Below are positions 27,651 to 37,213 of a stretch of DNA of 64,000 nucleotides, one piece after another (position 1 is the first letter of the stretch; each line of letters starts with the position of its first letter). The stretch covers positions 6,396,501 to 6,460,500 of the forward strand of contig NZ_CP076543.1 of the NCBI RefSeq assembly GCF_030440515.1. Direction: 5' to 3'. This stretch comes from Streptomyces xanthophaeus. Its GTDB lineage: Bacteria; Actinomycetota; Actinomycetes; Streptomycetales; Streptomycetaceae. The position numbers and the translations under genes are program-made. The notes beneath the pieces are model-generated. The model did no database searches. It was not told where the DNA came from and worked only from the letters and a program-made list of their open reading frames with translations.

Positions 27651-28470
27651 CACAGGGCGTCTACCGGCAGCCTTCCTGACGCCGGGGTCGTCGTCCTTCA
27701 TGGACTTCCTGGGCGCGCACTCGCCCGAGATGCTGCCCGGCAACCGCAAGCTGCCGGAGGGTGTCATCGAGGCGCCGCACGGGACGACCATCGTCGCCGC
27801 CACCTTCCCCGGCGGGGTGGTCCTCGCCGGTGACCGGCGGGCGACCATGGGGAACATGATCGCGCAGCGGGACATCGAGAAGGTGTTCCCCGCCGACGAG
27901 TACTCCGCCGTCGGTATCGCCGGTACGGCCGGCCTGGCCGTGGAGATGGTGAAGCTGTTCCAGCTGGAGCTGGAGCACTTCGAGAAGGTGGAGGGGACGA
28001 CCCTTTCCCTGGAGGGCAAGGCCAACCGGCTCTCCACCATGATCCGGAGCAATCTGGGGATGGCCATGCAGGGCCTGGCCGTCGTGCCGCTGTTCGCGGG
28101 CTTCGACGAGGCCAAGGAGAAGGGCCGGATCTTCTCCTACGACGTGACCGGCGGCCGCTCCGAGGAGCACGGCTACGCCGCCACCGGTTCCGGTTCGATC
28201 TTCGCCCGGGGCTCGATGAAGAAGCTCTACCGTCCCGATCTGACGGAGGAGCAGGCCACCACCCTGGTCGTCCAGGCGCTGTACGACGCCGCCGACGACG
28301 ACTCGGCGACCGGTGGGCCGGACCTGTACCGCCACATCTACCCGATCGTCACCGTGATCACGGACGAGGGGTTCCGCAGGCTGACCGACGACGAGTCGCA
28401 GGAGCTCGCCCGTACGGTCACCAACCGTCGGCTGGAGCAGCCCGACGGCCCGCGCGCCGCCCTGCTCTGA
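27631..28470 (+). CDS. prcB: 20S proteasome beta subunit
   Basis: This 279-residue catalytic subunit is made with a propeptide of about 51 residues that is removed autocatalytically at HG-TTIVA, exposing Thr52 as the N-terminal nucleophile. The conserved [14 protein letters not shown] follows. GTG at 27631 has GGAGGG six bases before it, inside the end of the endonuclease gene, so translation of the two is probably coupled. prcA follows 46 bp downstream. Confidence 0.97.
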   Translation: MEANTRSTGRLPAAFLTPGSSSFMDFLGAHSPEMLPGNRKLPEGVIEAPHGTTIVAATFPGGVVLAGDRRATMGNMIAQRDIEKVFPADEYSAVGIAGTAGLAVEMVKLFQLELEHFEKVEGTTLSLEGKANRLSTMIRSNLGMAMQGLAVVPLFAGFDEAKEKGRIFSYDVTGGRSEEHGYAATGSGSIFARGSMKKLYRPDLTEEQATTLVVQALYDAADDDSATGGPDLYRHIYPIVTVITDEGFRRLTDDESQELARTVTNRRLEQPDGPRAALL

Positions 28471-28516
28471 CCATCCGTCGCCCCGTAGGAGCCCAGAAGA
28501 AAGGGACGGACAGCCG

Positions 28517-29281
28517 GTGTCGACTCCGTTCTATGTGTCACCCCAGCAGGCCATGGCCGACCGGGCGGAATACGCCCGCAAGGGCATCGCCCGCGGTCGC
28601 AGCCTGGTCGTGCTGCAGTATGCCGACGGCATCGTGTTCGTCGGCGAGAACCCGTCCCGTGCGCTGCACAAGTTCAGCGAGATCTACGACCGGATCGGCT
28701 TCGCGGCCGCCGGTAAGTACAACGAGTACGAGAACCTGCGGATCGGTGGTGTGCGGTACGCGGATCTGCGCGGTTACACCTACGACCGTGACGATGTGAC
28801 GGCCCGTGGGCTGGCGAACGTCTACGCGCAGACGCTCGGCACGATCTTCTCCTCTGCGGGTGAGAAGCCGTACGAGGTGGAGCTGGTGGTCGCGGAGGTC
28901 GGTGCGACGGCCGCGGGTGACCAGATCTACCGGCTGCCGCACGACGGGTCGATCGTGGACGAGCACGGTTCGGTCGCGGTCGGTGGCAATGCCGAGCAGA
29001 TCAGTACCTTCCTGGATCAGCGTCACCAGGACGGGATGACGTTGTCGGAGGCGTTGAAGCTGGCGGTGCAGGCGCTGTCCAGCCAGGCCAACGGTGCGGA
29101 CAAGACGATTCCGGCGGAGCGGCTGGAGGTCGCGGTGCTGGACCGTACGCGGGCGCAGCAGCGCAAGTTCAAGCGGATCCGGGGCCGGCAGCTGGCGCGG
29201 TTGCTGGAGGCGGATGTGACGGCGGCGGTGCAGGCCGATGCCGTGTCGAACGACGAGGCGCCGGAGGACGACGCCGAGTAG
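28517..29281 (+). CDS. prcA: 20S proteasome alpha subunit
   Basis: This 254-residue non-catalytic subunit forms the outer rings and gate of the 20S core. The N-terminus [22 protein letters not shown] is the actinobacterial gating segment and is followed by the Ntn-hydrolase fold ([19 protein letters not shown]). The last 20 or so residues are an acidic disordered tail. The start is GTG at 28517. It is the last gene of the pup-prcBA unit and is convergent with a LacI regulator. Confidence 0.97.
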   Translation: MSTPFYVSPQQAMADRAEYARKGIARGRSLVVLQYADGIVFVGENPSRALHKFSEIYDRIGFAAAGKYNEYENLRIGGVRYADLRGYTYDRDDVTARGLANVYAQTLGTIFSSAGEKPYEVELVVAEVGATAAGDQIYRLPHDGSIVDEHGSVAVGGNAEQISTFLDQRHQDGMTLSEALKLAVQALSSQANGADKTIPAERLEVAVLDRTRAQQRKFKRIRGRQLARLLEADVTAAVQADAVSNDEAPEDDAE

Positions 29282-29297
29282 TCGCCGTGTGTGCGGG

Positions 29298-29329
29298 GCC
29301 CCGGTTCGCCATTGTCGGCGGGCCGGGGC
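29298..29329. terminator. Hairpin between prcA and the convergent lacI-type gene
   Basis: GCCCCGG (29298-29304) pairs with CCGGGGC (29323-29329), extended by TTCGCC/GGCGG-type pairing inside. It lies between convergent stop codons. Confidence 0.6.
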
Positions 29330-29347
29330 TTCGTCGTGTCCGGCCGG

Positions 29348-30346
29348 CTACGGGGCCGGGGCGGGGCCCGTGGAGTCGCGGACGACGAGGCGGACGGCGA
29401 TGTCGGGGGCGGTCCAGGGGGTGCCTTCGAGGACGGCGAGGAGGGCGGTCATGCCTTGTTCGCCGACGCGTTCGGCGGGGAGGTGGACGGTGGTGAGTTC
29501 GGGTTCGACGGCGGTGGCGAGGGCGAGGTCGTCGAAGCCGGTGACGGAGAGGTCCTCGGGGATGCGCAGGCCGAGGCGGCGGGCGGCCTTGCAGGCGCCG
29601 GCGGCGAGGATGTCGTCGTCGCAGACGATGGCGGTGGGTCGGTCCTGGGGGGTGGCCAGGGCGGTCTCCATGGCGGTGCGGGCGGCGTCGACGGTGAGGG
29701 GGGCCCGTACGGTGCGCAGCTCGGTGTCGGGGCCCAGGAGGGCGGTGAGGGCTTCGGCGCGGGTGTCGAAGGTCCAGGAGTCGACGGCGGAGGCGAGGTG
29801 GAGGAAGCGGCGGTGGCCGTGGGTGAGGAGGTGTTCGGTGACCTGGCGCATGCCGTCGGCCATGGCGAGGTTGACGTGGGCGGCGGCGGTGTCGGCGGCG
29901 GGGTCGCTGTCGAGCATGACGAGGGGGAGGGTGTTGCCGCCGATGGCGTCGAGGGTGTGGGCGGCCATGGAGGAGGCGATGACTCCGTCGAGGGCGGCGC
30001 GGGCGGAGGCGAAGGGGTTGCGGGCGGGGCCGGTGCCGTCGGGGGAGGGGTAGAGGACGACGCCGAAGCCGTGTTCGGCGGCGACGCGGGCGGCTCCGGT
30101 GTAGACGCGGGCGAAGAATTCGTTGGTGAGGGCGGGGACGACGAGGAGGGCGGTGCGGGTGGTGCCGAGGCGGAGGTTGCGGGCGGCGAGGTTGGGGCGG
30201 TAGCCGAGGCGGGTGGCGGTTTCGCGGACGTGGGTGGCGGTGCGTTCGGAGACGCGTCCGGGCCATTTGTCGCCGAGGACGAGGGAGACGGTGGCCTGGG
30301 AGACCCCGGCGGCGGTGGCCACGTCGCGGCTGGTGGGTCTCGTCAC
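29348..30346 (-). CDS. LacI-family transcriptional regulator
   Basis: This 332-residue regulator has the LacI helix-turn-helix at the N-terminus (SRDVATAAGVSQATVSLVLG, hinge GRVSERTATHVRETATRLGYRPN) and a periplasmic-binding-like effector domain. GTG at 30346 has AGGAG seven bases upstream. It is divergent from an MFS transporter gene, its likely target, with a TGACCGGTCA palindrome between them. The effector, perhaps a sugar, is unknown. Confidence 0.93.
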   Translation of the reverse strand: MTRPTSRDVATAAGVSQATVSLVLGDKWPGRVSERTATHVRETATRLGYRPNLAARNLRLGTTRTALLVVPALTNEFFARVYTGAARVAAEHGFGVVLYPSPDGTGPARNPFASARAALDGVIASSMAAHTLDAIGGNTLPLVMLDSDPAADTAAAHVNLAMADGMRQVTEHLLTHGHRRFLHLASAVDSWTFDTRAEALTALLGPDTELRTVRAPLTVDAARTAMETALATPQDRPTAIVCDDDILAAGACKAARRLGLRIPEDLSVTGFDDLALATAVEPELTTVHLPAERVGEQGMTALLAVLEGTPWTAPDIAVRLVVRDSTGPAPAP

Positions 30347-30424
30347 AGGGTGCTCCTGAAGTGCGAGGTCGGGGGTGTGGGTGGGTCTGCGGGGTGGACC
30401 GGCGGACTGCGGCCATGGTACGTA

Positions 30425-30434
30425 TGACCGGTCA
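30425..30434. promoter_or_regulatory. Candidate LacI-type operator
   Basis: TGACCGGTCA is a perfect 10-bp palindrome in the intergenic region between the LacI-family gene and the divergent MFS gene, in an AT-richer patch that includes TTATAC and TATTAC. The CG centre is typical of LacI operators. Confidence 0.5.
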
Positions 30435-30491
30435 CGTTATACGTATTACTTGATGTACTCCCCGGCTGGATCCGGGCAGAAGGGGGCGGAC

Positions 30492-31754
30492 ATGGCCGCG
30501 GGATACGCGGAGCTGCTGAGGACCAGGCACGCCGCGAGGCTGCTGGTGGGCACGCTCGTGGGCCGGCTGCCCAATGCCACGGGGCCGATCGCGATCGTGC
30601 TGTTCACGCGTGCCGAGGGCGGCAGCTACAGCCTGGCGGGGGCGCTGGCCGCCGTGTACGGGCTGGCGAACGCGGTGGGTCAGCCGTTGCTGGGGCGGGC
30701 CGTGGACCTGTTCGGGCAGCCGCGTGTGCAGCTGCCGGCCGCGCTGGTCTCGGCGCTGGGCATGGTGTGGCTGGCGCTCGCGGGTACGGGGTCGGCGGTG
30801 GCCGCGTACGCGGCGGTGGTGGTCGCGGGGCTGTTCACGCCGCCGCTGGAGGGCGGGCTGCGGGCGCTGTGGCCGGGGGTGCTGGGCGGTCGTGAGGAGA
30901 AGGTGCACGCGGCGTACGCGATGGACGCGGTGGCCCAGGAGGTCATGTTCACCGTCGGTCCGCTGCTGGTGACGCTGTTCGTGGCGATGTGGTCGCCGGC
31001 GGGGGCGCTGCTGGCGCTGAACGCGATCGGTGTGCTGGGTGCGCTGTCCGTGGTGGTCAGTGAGCCGTCCCGGAAGTGGCGTTCGGCGCCGCGGGAGGCG
31101 CACTGGCTGGGGGCGCTGCGTTCGCGTGGGCTGCTGGCGCTGCTGGGTGCGTTCTTCTTCGTGGGCATGGCGCTGGGTTCGATCACGGTGGCGGGTGTGG
31201 CGTACGCGGATGATCACGGCGGTCAGGCGGTGTACGGCTGGCTGATGGCGGCGCTGGGGCTGGGTGCGCTGATCGGTGGTGTGTTCTACGGGGCGCGGCA
31301 GTGGGCGGGTGCGCCCGAGCGGCGGCTGCGGCTGCTGGTGGCGCTGCTGGCGGTCTGCTACCTGCCGTTGATGCTGGTTCCGGGTGCGGTGGCGATGACG
31401 GCGCTGTCGGCGCTGTCGGGCGTGTTCCTGGCGCCCGCGCTGGCGTGTGCGTTCATCGTGGTGGACCGGCATGCTCCGGCGGGCACGGTGACGGAGGCGT
31501 TCTCGTGGCTGGTGACGTTCTTCGGGGTGGGTGCGGCGATCGGTACGGCGGCGGCGGGTCCGGCGGTGGAGCTGGGGGGTACGGCGGCGGGTTTCGGTGT
31601 GGCGGGCGTGGCGGGCTTTTCGGCGCTGCTGGTTCTGATGGTCACTCAGCGGGTGCTGGCAACGGGCGGGCGCAGTCGCGCGGTGGCGGGTTCGTCCGAC
31701 GGTGTGTCGGAGGGCTCTTCCGGCGTGCCGTCGCAGGTGCCGTCGGCGTCCTGA
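30492..31754 (+). CDS. MFS transporter
   Basis: This 420-residue membrane protein has about 12 hydrophobic segments in two halves, the usual major facilitator layout, and a Ser/Gly-rich tail. Segments such as GLANAVGQPLLGRAVDLFGQPRV correspond to the conserved loop between helices 2 and 3. The start is ATG at 30492 behind AGGGGG. It is divergent from the LacI regulator and lies between prcA and pafA. Substrate unknown; exporter or sugar transporter are both possible. Confidence 0.9.
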   Translation: MAAGYAELLRTRHAARLLVGTLVGRLPNATGPIAIVLFTRAEGGSYSLAGALAAVYGLANAVGQPLLGRAVDLFGQPRVQLPAALVSALGMVWLALAGTGSAVAAYAAVVVAGLFTPPLEGGLRALWPGVLGGREEKVHAAYAMDAVAQEVMFTVGPLLVTLFVAMWSPAGALLALNAIGVLGALSVVVSEPSRKWRSAPREAHWLGALRSRGLLALLGAFFFVGMALGSITVAGVAYADDHGGQAVYGWLMAALGLGALIGGVFYGARQWAGAPERRLRLLVALLAVCYLPLMLVPGAVAMTALSALSGVFLAPALACAFIVVDRHAPAGTVTEAFSWLVTFFGVGAAIGTAAAGPAVELGGTAAGFGVAGVAGFSALLVLMVTQRVLATGGRSRAVAGSSDGVSEGSSGVPSQVPSAS

Positions 31755-31882
31755 TCGGTGGGTGTGCCGGATGGGCCGATCGGGCCGTGATCGGGGCGTC
31801 GATCGGCCCGCTGCGGGGGGCTGATCGAAACGGCGCTCCCGAACCCGGTTTCAGAAGAGGGCAGAAGGCGTAATGTTCAGTC

Positions 31883-33244
31883 ATGGACCGCCGCATTTTC
31901 GGGCTGGAGAACGAGTACGGCGTCACGTGCACGTTCAGGGGACAGCGCCGACTGTCTCCTGACGAAGTGGCGCGCTACCTCTTCCGCCGTGTTGTGTCAT
32001 GGGGCCGCAGCAGCAATGTCTTCCTGCGGAACGGCGCCCGCCTGTACCTCGACGTGGGTTCGCATCCGGAATATGCAACTCCCGAATGTGACAACGTGAC
32101 CGAGCTGGTCACTCACGACAAAGCAGGCGAGCGCATTCTCGAAGGTCTGCTCGTCGACGCCGAACGCCGCCTGCACGAGGAGGGAATCGCGGGCGACGTC
32201 TATCTCTTCAAGAACAACACCGACTCGGCGGGCAACTCGTACGGCTGCCACGAGAACTACCTGGTGGCCCGGCACGGGGAATTCTCCCGCCTGGCGGACA
32301 TTCTCATTCCGTTCCTTGTCACGCGGCAGCTGATCTGCGGTGCCGGCAAGGTGCTGCAGACGCCGCGGGGTGCGGTCTACTGCGTGAGTCAGCGGGCCGA
32401 GCACATCTGGGAGGGCGTCAGCTCTGCCACGACCCGTTCGCGGCCGATCATCAACACCCGGGACGAGCCGCACGCGGACGCCGAGCGCTACCGCAGGCTG
32501 CACGTCATCGTGGGTGACTCGAACATGTCCGAGACGACCATGCTGCTCAAGGTCGGGGCCACCGACCTGGTGCTGCGCATGATCGAGGCGGGCACGGTGA
32601 TGCGGGACCTGACCCTGGAGAACCCGATCCGGGCGATCCGTGAGGTCAGCCACGACATCACGGGTCAGCGCAAGGTGCGCCTCGCGAGCGGCCGGGAGGC
32701 CTCGGCGCTGGAGATCCAGCGGGAGTACTACGACAAGGCGGTGGACTTCGCCGAGCGCCGGGGGATCCGTACCGGCGTGGTGGACCAGGTGCTGGAGCTG
32801 TGGGGTCGCACGCTCGACGCGATCGACGCGGAGGACCTGGACCGGATCGGGACCGAGATCGACTGGGTCATGAAGTACCAGCTGATCGAGCGGTACCGGG
32901 CCAAGCACAACATGACCATGTCGAATCCGCGGGTGGCTCAGATAGACCTCGCGTATCACGACATCCACCGCCGGCGCGGGCTGTACTACCTGCTGGAGCG
33001 CAAGGGGCAGGCGGCGCGGATCTGCAACGACCTGAAGATCTTCGAGGGCAAGTCGGTGCCCCCGCAGACGACGCGGGCCCGGTTGCGCGGGGACTTCATC
33101 CGCCGGGCGCAGGAGCAGCGGCGGGACTTCACGGTCGACTGGGTGCACCTGAAGCTGAATGACCAGGCGCAGCGGACGGTGCTGTGCAAGGACCCGTTCC
33201 GGTCGGTGGACGACCGGGTGGAGAAGCTGATCGCGGGCATGTAG
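31883..33244 (+). CDS. pafA: Pup-protein ligase PafA
   Basis: This 453-residue enzyme forms the isopeptide bond between the C-terminal Glu of Pup and lysines of target proteins using ATP. It has the N-terminal [11 protein letters not shown] and catalytic Asp57 in [11 protein letters not shown]. It lacks the Dop-specific loop, passing directly from [19 protein letters not shown] to the catalytic strand. It stands apart from the pup-prcBA operon, with LacI and MFS genes between. Confidence 0.97.
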   Translation: MDRRIFGLENEYGVTCTFRGQRRLSPDEVARYLFRRVVSWGRSSNVFLRNGARLYLDVGSHPEYATPECDNVTELVTHDKAGERILEGLLVDAERRLHEEGIAGDVYLFKNNTDSAGNSYGCHENYLVARHGEFSRLADILIPFLVTRQLICGAGKVLQTPRGAVYCVSQRAEHIWEGVSSATTRSRPIINTRDEPHADAERYRRLHVIVGDSNMSETTMLLKVGATDLVLRMIEAGTVMRDLTLENPIRAIREVSHDITGQRKVRLASGREASALEIQREYYDKAVDFAERRGIRTGVVDQVLELWGRTLDAIDAEDLDRIGTEIDWVMKYQLIERYRAKHNMTMSNPRVAQIDLAYHDIHRRRGLYYLLERKGQAARICNDLKIFEGKSVPPQTTRARLRGDFIRRAQEQRRDFTVDWVHLKLNDQAQRTVLCKDPFRSVDDRVEKLIAGM

Positions 33245-33284
33245 GACCCGCAGAGTGACCGCAGTGTGACATCGCACTCCTCGC

Positions 33285-33317
33285 CAGGGCCTCGTACGTC
33301 TCTCGTACGGGGCCCTG
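33285..33317 (+). terminator. Hairpin after pafA
   Basis: CAGGGCCTCGTACG (33285-33298) pairs with CGTACGGGGCCCTG (33304-33317), one mismatch, about 40 bp after the pafA stop codon. Confidence 0.65.
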
Positions 33318-33371
33318 TGCACGGCTTAGAGTGGCGAGCGACCGCTTTGCCGTCTGAGATCTGAGGAACAC

Positions 33372-34313
33372 GTGCGCCGACTTGCCGGCCTGCTTGTCGT
33401 ACCCCTGCTGCTGCTGACGACCGCAGCGTGTGGCGACGACAGCGGCTCCGACTCCGCCCAGATGAAGAACGGGGCCCCCGCGATCACCAAGGGTGCCGCC
33501 TTCGGGGAGACGCCCACCCTGTCGAAGGGGAAGGGCGCGCCGCCCAAGCAACTCAAGGTGGTGACCATCAGCGAGGGCGACGGGCAGGTGCTCAAGAAGA
33601 ACGACATCGCGCAGGTCAACTACCTCGGCCAGGTGTGGGACGGCAAGGAGCCGTTCGACCAGAGCTTCGGGCGGCCCGCGCCGTTCGACGTGACGATCGG
33701 CGCCGGCGCCGTCATCAAGGGCTGGGACCAGGGCCTGGAGGGTCAGAAGGTCGGCAGCCGTGTCGAGCTGGTGATCCCGCCGGAGCTCGGCTACGGGGCC
33801 CAGGGCTCGGGCGAAAAGATCAAGCCGAACGCCACGCTGGTCTTCGTCGTGGACATCGTCAAGGGCGCGACCGTCCCGGCCTCGGCCACGGGCAAGGAAG
33901 TCGCCCAGGACAACAAGGACCTGCCCAAGGTCGGCACGAACACGGACGGCAAGGAAGTCTCCGTGACCGTCCCGAAGGACACCGCCGAGCCCGCCAAGCT
34001 GGTCTCGGACTACGTCCTGGAGGGTGACGGCGCGGTCGTGAAGGACACCGACAGCGTCGTCGTCAAGTTCAACGGCAAGACGTGGAAGGACGACAAGTCC
34101 TTCGAGAGCACCTACACCAGCGACCAGACGGTCACCTGGCCGCTGGGTGAGCTTTCGGTCAAGGGTCTGAAGGACGGCATCGTCGGCAAGAAGGCCGGCA
34201 GCCGCATCCTGCTGGTCATCCCGCCGGACCAGGCCTTCGGTGACAAGGAGCAGGGCACCATCCCGGCGAAGTCGACGCTGGTCTTCAGCCTCGACATCCT
34301 CGCGGTGATGTAA
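33372..34313 (+). CDS. Lipoprotein with two FKBP-type prolyl isomerase domains
   Basis: This 313-residue lipoprotein has lipobox TAAC with Cys20. The first FKBP domain (about 70-175) has intact core motifs, QVNYLGQVWDGKEPFDQSF and VIKGWDQGLEGQKVGSRVELVIP. The second (about 220-313) is more divergent: WPLGELSVKGLKDGIVG replaces the usual VIxGWDxGL, so it may be inactive or a binding module. It probably helps fold exported proteins at the membrane. GTG at 33372 follows GAGGAA. A second, cytosolic FKBP gene follows. Confidence 0.92.
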   Translation: MRRLAGLLVVPLLLLTTAACGDDSGSDSAQMKNGAPAITKGAAFGETPTLSKGKGAPPKQLKVVTISEGDGQVLKKNDIAQVNYLGQVWDGKEPFDQSFGRPAPFDVTIGAGAVIKGWDQGLEGQKVGSRVELVIPPELGYGAQGSGEKIKPNATLVFVVDIVKGATVPASATGKEVAQDNKDLPKVGTNTDGKEVSVTVPKDTAEPAKLVSDYVLEGDGAVVKDTDSVVVKFNGKTWKDDKSFESTYTSDQTVTWPLGELSVKGLKDGIVGKKAGSRILLVIPPDQAFGDKEQGTIPAKSTLVFSLDILAVM

Positions 34314-34356
34314 GACTGTTCCGGTTGACCGTTTCGTACGTATGAGGAGAAGTTCC

Positions 34357-34734
34357 GTGAGTGACCTCCAGAAGCCCGAGATCGACTTCCCCGAGGGCGA
34401 GGCCCCCAAGGACCTCGTGATCGAGGACATCTGGCTGGGCGACGGCGCCGAGGCCAAGAAGGGCGACCGGGTCTCCGTCCACTACGTGGGTGTGGCCTTC
34501 TCCACCGGCGAGGAGTTCGACGCTTCCTGGAACCGCGGCTCCGCGCTGCAGTTCCAGCTCGGCATCGGTCAGGTCATCGCCGGCTGGGACCAGGGTGTCC
34601 AGGGCATGAAGGTCGGCGGCCGCCGCAAGCTGGTCATCCCCGCCCACCTCGCCTACGGCGACCGTGGCGCGGGCGGTGCGATCGCCCCGGGCGAGACGCT
34701 GATCTTCGTCTGCGACCTGGTCAAGGTCGGCTGA
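34357..34734 (+). CDS. Cytosolic FKBP-type peptidyl-prolyl isomerase
   Basis: This 125-residue single-domain FKBP catalyses prolyl cis-trans isomerisation. Core motifs VSVHYVGVAFSTGEEFDASW, VIAGWDQGVQGMKVGGRRKLVIP and AYGDRGAGGAIAPGETLIF are complete. GTG at 34357 lies seven bases after AGGAGA. It follows the FKBP lipoprotein by 43 bp, so they are probably cotranscribed, and is followed by a strong terminator. Confidence 0.94.
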   Translation: MSDLQKPEIDFPEGEAPKDLVIEDIWLGDGAEAKKGDRVSVHYVGVAFSTGEEFDASWNRGSALQFQLGIGQVIAGWDQGVQGMKVGGRRKLVIPAHLAYGDRGAGGAIAPGETLIFVCDLVKVG

Positions 34735-34755
34735 TCCGGACCTCCGCGATCGGTC

Positions 34756-34794
34756 GAGGGGCCCCCGCCGTCCGGCGGGGGCCCCTCGCTTTTT
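34756..34794 (+). terminator. Rho-independent terminator
   Basis: GAGGGGCCCCCGCC (34756-34769) and GGCGGGGGCCCCTC (34774-34787) form a perfect 14-bp stem with loop GTCC, followed by GC and five T residues. Confidence 0.95.
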
Positions 34795-34907
34795 GCCCGG
34801 GCGCGCCGGGGCGGTACGGTCAACGGTCAATGGGTCCGTCCGTGTCGGGTCGCGGCCCGTGTGACGGTCCGACGGATGTGCAGGCGGAGAAGGGCGGAAG
34901 GGCGTCG

Positions 34908-35864
34908 ATGGCGATTGCCAAGGCCGAGCGGCTGATGAATCTGGCGCTGTGTCTGCTGGGGACCCGCCGACCGCTCAGCAAGCGGGAGTTGCGCGGTTCC
35001 ATCGAGGCCTACATGGAGGCAGGCAACGACGAGTCCTTCAACCGCATGTTCGAGCGGGACAAGGACGACCTGCGTGAACTCGGCCTCGTCATCGAGACGG
35101 TGGAGAACCTGGACGGCGAGACCGGCTATCTGGCCCGCCGGGACAGCAACCGGCTGCCTCCCGTCTCGCTGGACGCCGAGGAGGCCGCCGCCCTGGGGCT
35201 GGCGGCCAAGGTCTGGCAGCAGGCGCGGCTGGCGGGGGCCGCCAGCGGGGCCCTGCAGAAGCTGCGCGCGGGCGGGATGCCCGAGGCGGAGGACCCGTAC
35301 GCGGGGCAGCACAGCGCGATCGAGCCGCGCATCCCGGTCCACGAGGCGGCCTTCGAGCCGCTGATGCTGGCCTGCCGGGACCGCCGGCCGGTGGTCTTCG
35401 ACTACCGCAAGTCCACCGCCGCCAGCCCCGAGACCCGGCAGGTCGAGCCCTGGGCGCTGGAGTGCTGGCGCGGCCACTGGTACCTGGCCGGCTACGACCG
35501 CGACCGCGGGGCGGAGCGGGTGTTCCGGCTCTCCCGGATCACCGGCAAGGTCCGCTCCCGGGCCGCGAAGTACACGGCCGAGGTGCCGGACGTGGTGACC
35601 GTACGGGAGACCGTGGCGAGCTGGGCCGGGGAGAGCGCGGACCGCAGCGCGCTGATCCGGCTGCGGGCCGGGGCGGGCTACCCGCTGCGGGCCAAGGCCA
35701 CCGCGGTGCGCGAGGGCGGGGACGGCTGGGACGAGCTGGAGATCCCGTACGGGCACGGGCTGGACGCCTGGCTGGTGGAGTTCGGGCCCGACGTCGTCGT
35801 GGTCGGTCCCGCCGACCTGCGGGCGGACGTGGTGGACCGGCTGCGGGCCGTGGCCGGGGCCTGA
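34908..35864 (+). CDS. pafB: WYL-domain transcriptional regulator PafB
   Basis: This 318-residue regulator has an N-terminal winged helix (ERLMNLALCLLGTRRPLSKRELR) and a WYL domain in which the signature is replaced by HWYLAGYDRDRGAERVFRLSRI. With PafC it forms the actinobacterial PafBC activator that controls the RecA-independent DNA-damage response. Its genetic link to pafA is conserved, although it does not act in pupylation itself. ATG at 34908 follows GGAAGGG. pafC lies 112 bp downstream after a GC-rich hairpin. Confidence 0.94.
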   Translation: MAIAKAERLMNLALCLLGTRRPLSKRELRGSIEAYMEAGNDESFNRMFERDKDDLRELGLVIETVENLDGETGYLARRDSNRLPPVSLDAEEAAALGLAAKVWQQARLAGAASGALQKLRAGGMPEAEDPYAGQHSAIEPRIPVHEAAFEPLMLACRDRRPVVFDYRKSTAASPETRQVEPWALECWRGHWYLAGYDRDRGAERVFRLSRITGKVRSRAAKYTAEVPDVVTVRETVASWAGESADRSALIRLRAGAGYPLRAKATAVREGGDGWDELEIPYGHGLDAWLVEFGPDVVVVGPADLRADVVDRLRAVAGA

Positions 35865-35879
35865 CCGGGGCCGATCCCG

Positions 35880-35901
35880 GGGCCCGCGGAACCGCGGGCC
35901 C
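35880..35901 (+). other. Hairpin between pafB and pafC
   Basis: GGGCCCGCGG (35880-35889) and CCGCGGGCCC (35892-35901) form a perfect 10-bp stem with only AA between. It may attenuate read-through from pafB to pafC. Confidence 0.45.
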
Positions 35902-35976
35902 GGCGGCCGATCCTCGGCCGCACCGTTCCACACGAGCGACATCCACAGATGTGCCCTGAGGGGGAGACCTACCAGC

Positions 35977-36945
35977 ATGGCTGCCAACGCCATCGACCAG
36001 ACCCGCCGGATGCTGTCCCTGGTGACCTACCTGCGCGAGCGCCCCGGTGCGCACGTCGCGGACGTCGCGCGCGCCTTCGGGATCACCGAGGACGAGCTGA
36101 TCTCGGACCTCGACGTGCTGCCCATGTGCGGGACGAGTTTCCGGGGCGGGGACCTGCTCGACATCGACACCGACGGGGAGCGCATCTGGTGGCGCAACCC
36201 CGACGCCTCCGGGGAGTCCACCGCCGAGCCGCTGCGGCTGGCCGCCGACGAGGCGACCGCGCTGCTGGTGGCCGCGCGCGCGGTGGCCACCCTGCCCGGG
36301 CTGCGCGAGAGCGACCGGGACGCCCTGCTGCGGGCCACGGCCAAGCTGGAGGCGGCCGCCGGCGAGGTGGCCGGGGCCAGCTCCCGGCTGTCGGTGACCT
36401 TCGAATCCGAAGGCGGGGTCTTCGCGGACGTCGACCGGGCCATCGCGGAGCGCCGGCGGCTGTGGCTGCGCTACTACTCGCCGGCGCGGGACGAGCTCAC
36501 CGAGCGCACGGTCGACCCCATCCGGCTCTTCGCGGTGGGGCACACGTACATGGAGGGCTGGTGCCACCTCTCGGAGGCCCGGCGCACCTTCCGCCTCGAC
36601 CGGGTCGCGGAGATCCGGCTGCTGGACGAGCGGGCCGAGCCGCCCGCCATCGAGCCGCGCGACCTGTCCGAGGGCCTGGTCCAGCCGGCCGCCGAGGACC
36701 CGGAGGTCGTGGTCGAGGTGGGGCCGGGCGGGCGCTGGGTCGCCGAGTACTACCCGCACGACAGTGCGGAGGAGCTGGCCGGAGGCGGTCTGCGGATCAC
36801 CCTGCGCAGCCCGGACCCGGCCTCGCTGCGCCGGCTGGCGCTGCGGCTGGGCCGTGAGGGCCGGATCGTGGCCCCGGCCGAGCTGGCCGACAGCGCGCGC
36901 AGCGCGGCCCGGGAGGCGCTGGCGGGGTACGGGGAACAGGTCTGA
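35977..36945 (+). CDS. pafC: WYL-domain transcriptional regulator PafC
   Basis: This 322-residue partner of PafB has an N-terminal helix-turn-helix (MLSLVTYLRERPGAHVADVARAFGITEDELISDLDVL) and a WYL-type domain (LWLRYYSPARDELTERTVDPIRL, GWCHLSEARRTFRLDRV), with a WCX extension at the C-terminus. It should activate DNA-repair genes together with PafB. ATG at 35977. Confidence 0.94.
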   Translation: MAANAIDQTRRMLSLVTYLRERPGAHVADVARAFGITEDELISDLDVLPMCGTSFRGGDLLDIDTDGERIWWRNPDASGESTAEPLRLAADEATALLVAARAVATLPGLRESDRDALLRATAKLEAAAGEVAGASSRLSVTFESEGGVFADVDRAIAERRRLWLRYYSPARDELTERTVDPIRLFAVGHTYMEGWCHLSEARRTFRLDRVAEIRLLDERAEPPAIEPRDLSEGLVQPAAEDPEVVVEVGPGGRWVAEYYPHDSAEELAGGGLRITLRSPDPASLRRLALRLGREGRIVAPAELADSARSAAREALAGYGEQV

Positions 36946-36959
36946 GGGGAGCGCGGTCG

Positions 36960-37187
36960 ATGTCGCCTACGTCCGGGCCCGTCGCCTTCAAGGCCTCCTG
37001 TCCCGACTGCCGCGCCCGCTTCGAGCTGGACGCGGGCGCCCTGCGGCTGGCCATCGGCGGTAGCCGGCGGACCACTTTCTATTCCTTCACCTGTCCTGAA
37101 TGTGGTGCCGCCGTACGCAAACCCGCCGGGGAGCGGATCGTGGAGCTGCTCACCGGTGGCGGCGTGAGCACCCTGCGCAGCATCTGA
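36960..37187 (+). CDS. Small zinc-ribbon protein
   Basis: This 75-residue protein carries two CxxC pairs, SCPDCRARF and TCPECGAAV, 31 residues apart, which should bind one zinc ion. It starts 15 bp after pafC behind AGGGGA, so it is probably in the same transcript. Similar small ribbon proteins sit next to pafC in other Streptomyces as far as I recall. No defined function. Confidence 0.75.
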   Translation: MSPTSGPVAFKASCPDCRARFELDAGALRLAIGGSRRTTFYSFTCPECGAAVRKPAGERIVELLTGGGVSTLRSI

Positions 37188-37213
37188 CGGGGCGGGTGGC
37201 CTAGGCTCGCCCC

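Noticed and set aside
34128..34313. Second FKBP domain of the lipoprotein as a possible pseudogene fragment
   Set aside because: The frame is intact and the fold segments are in order; divergence of the active site is better explained as a specialised second domain.
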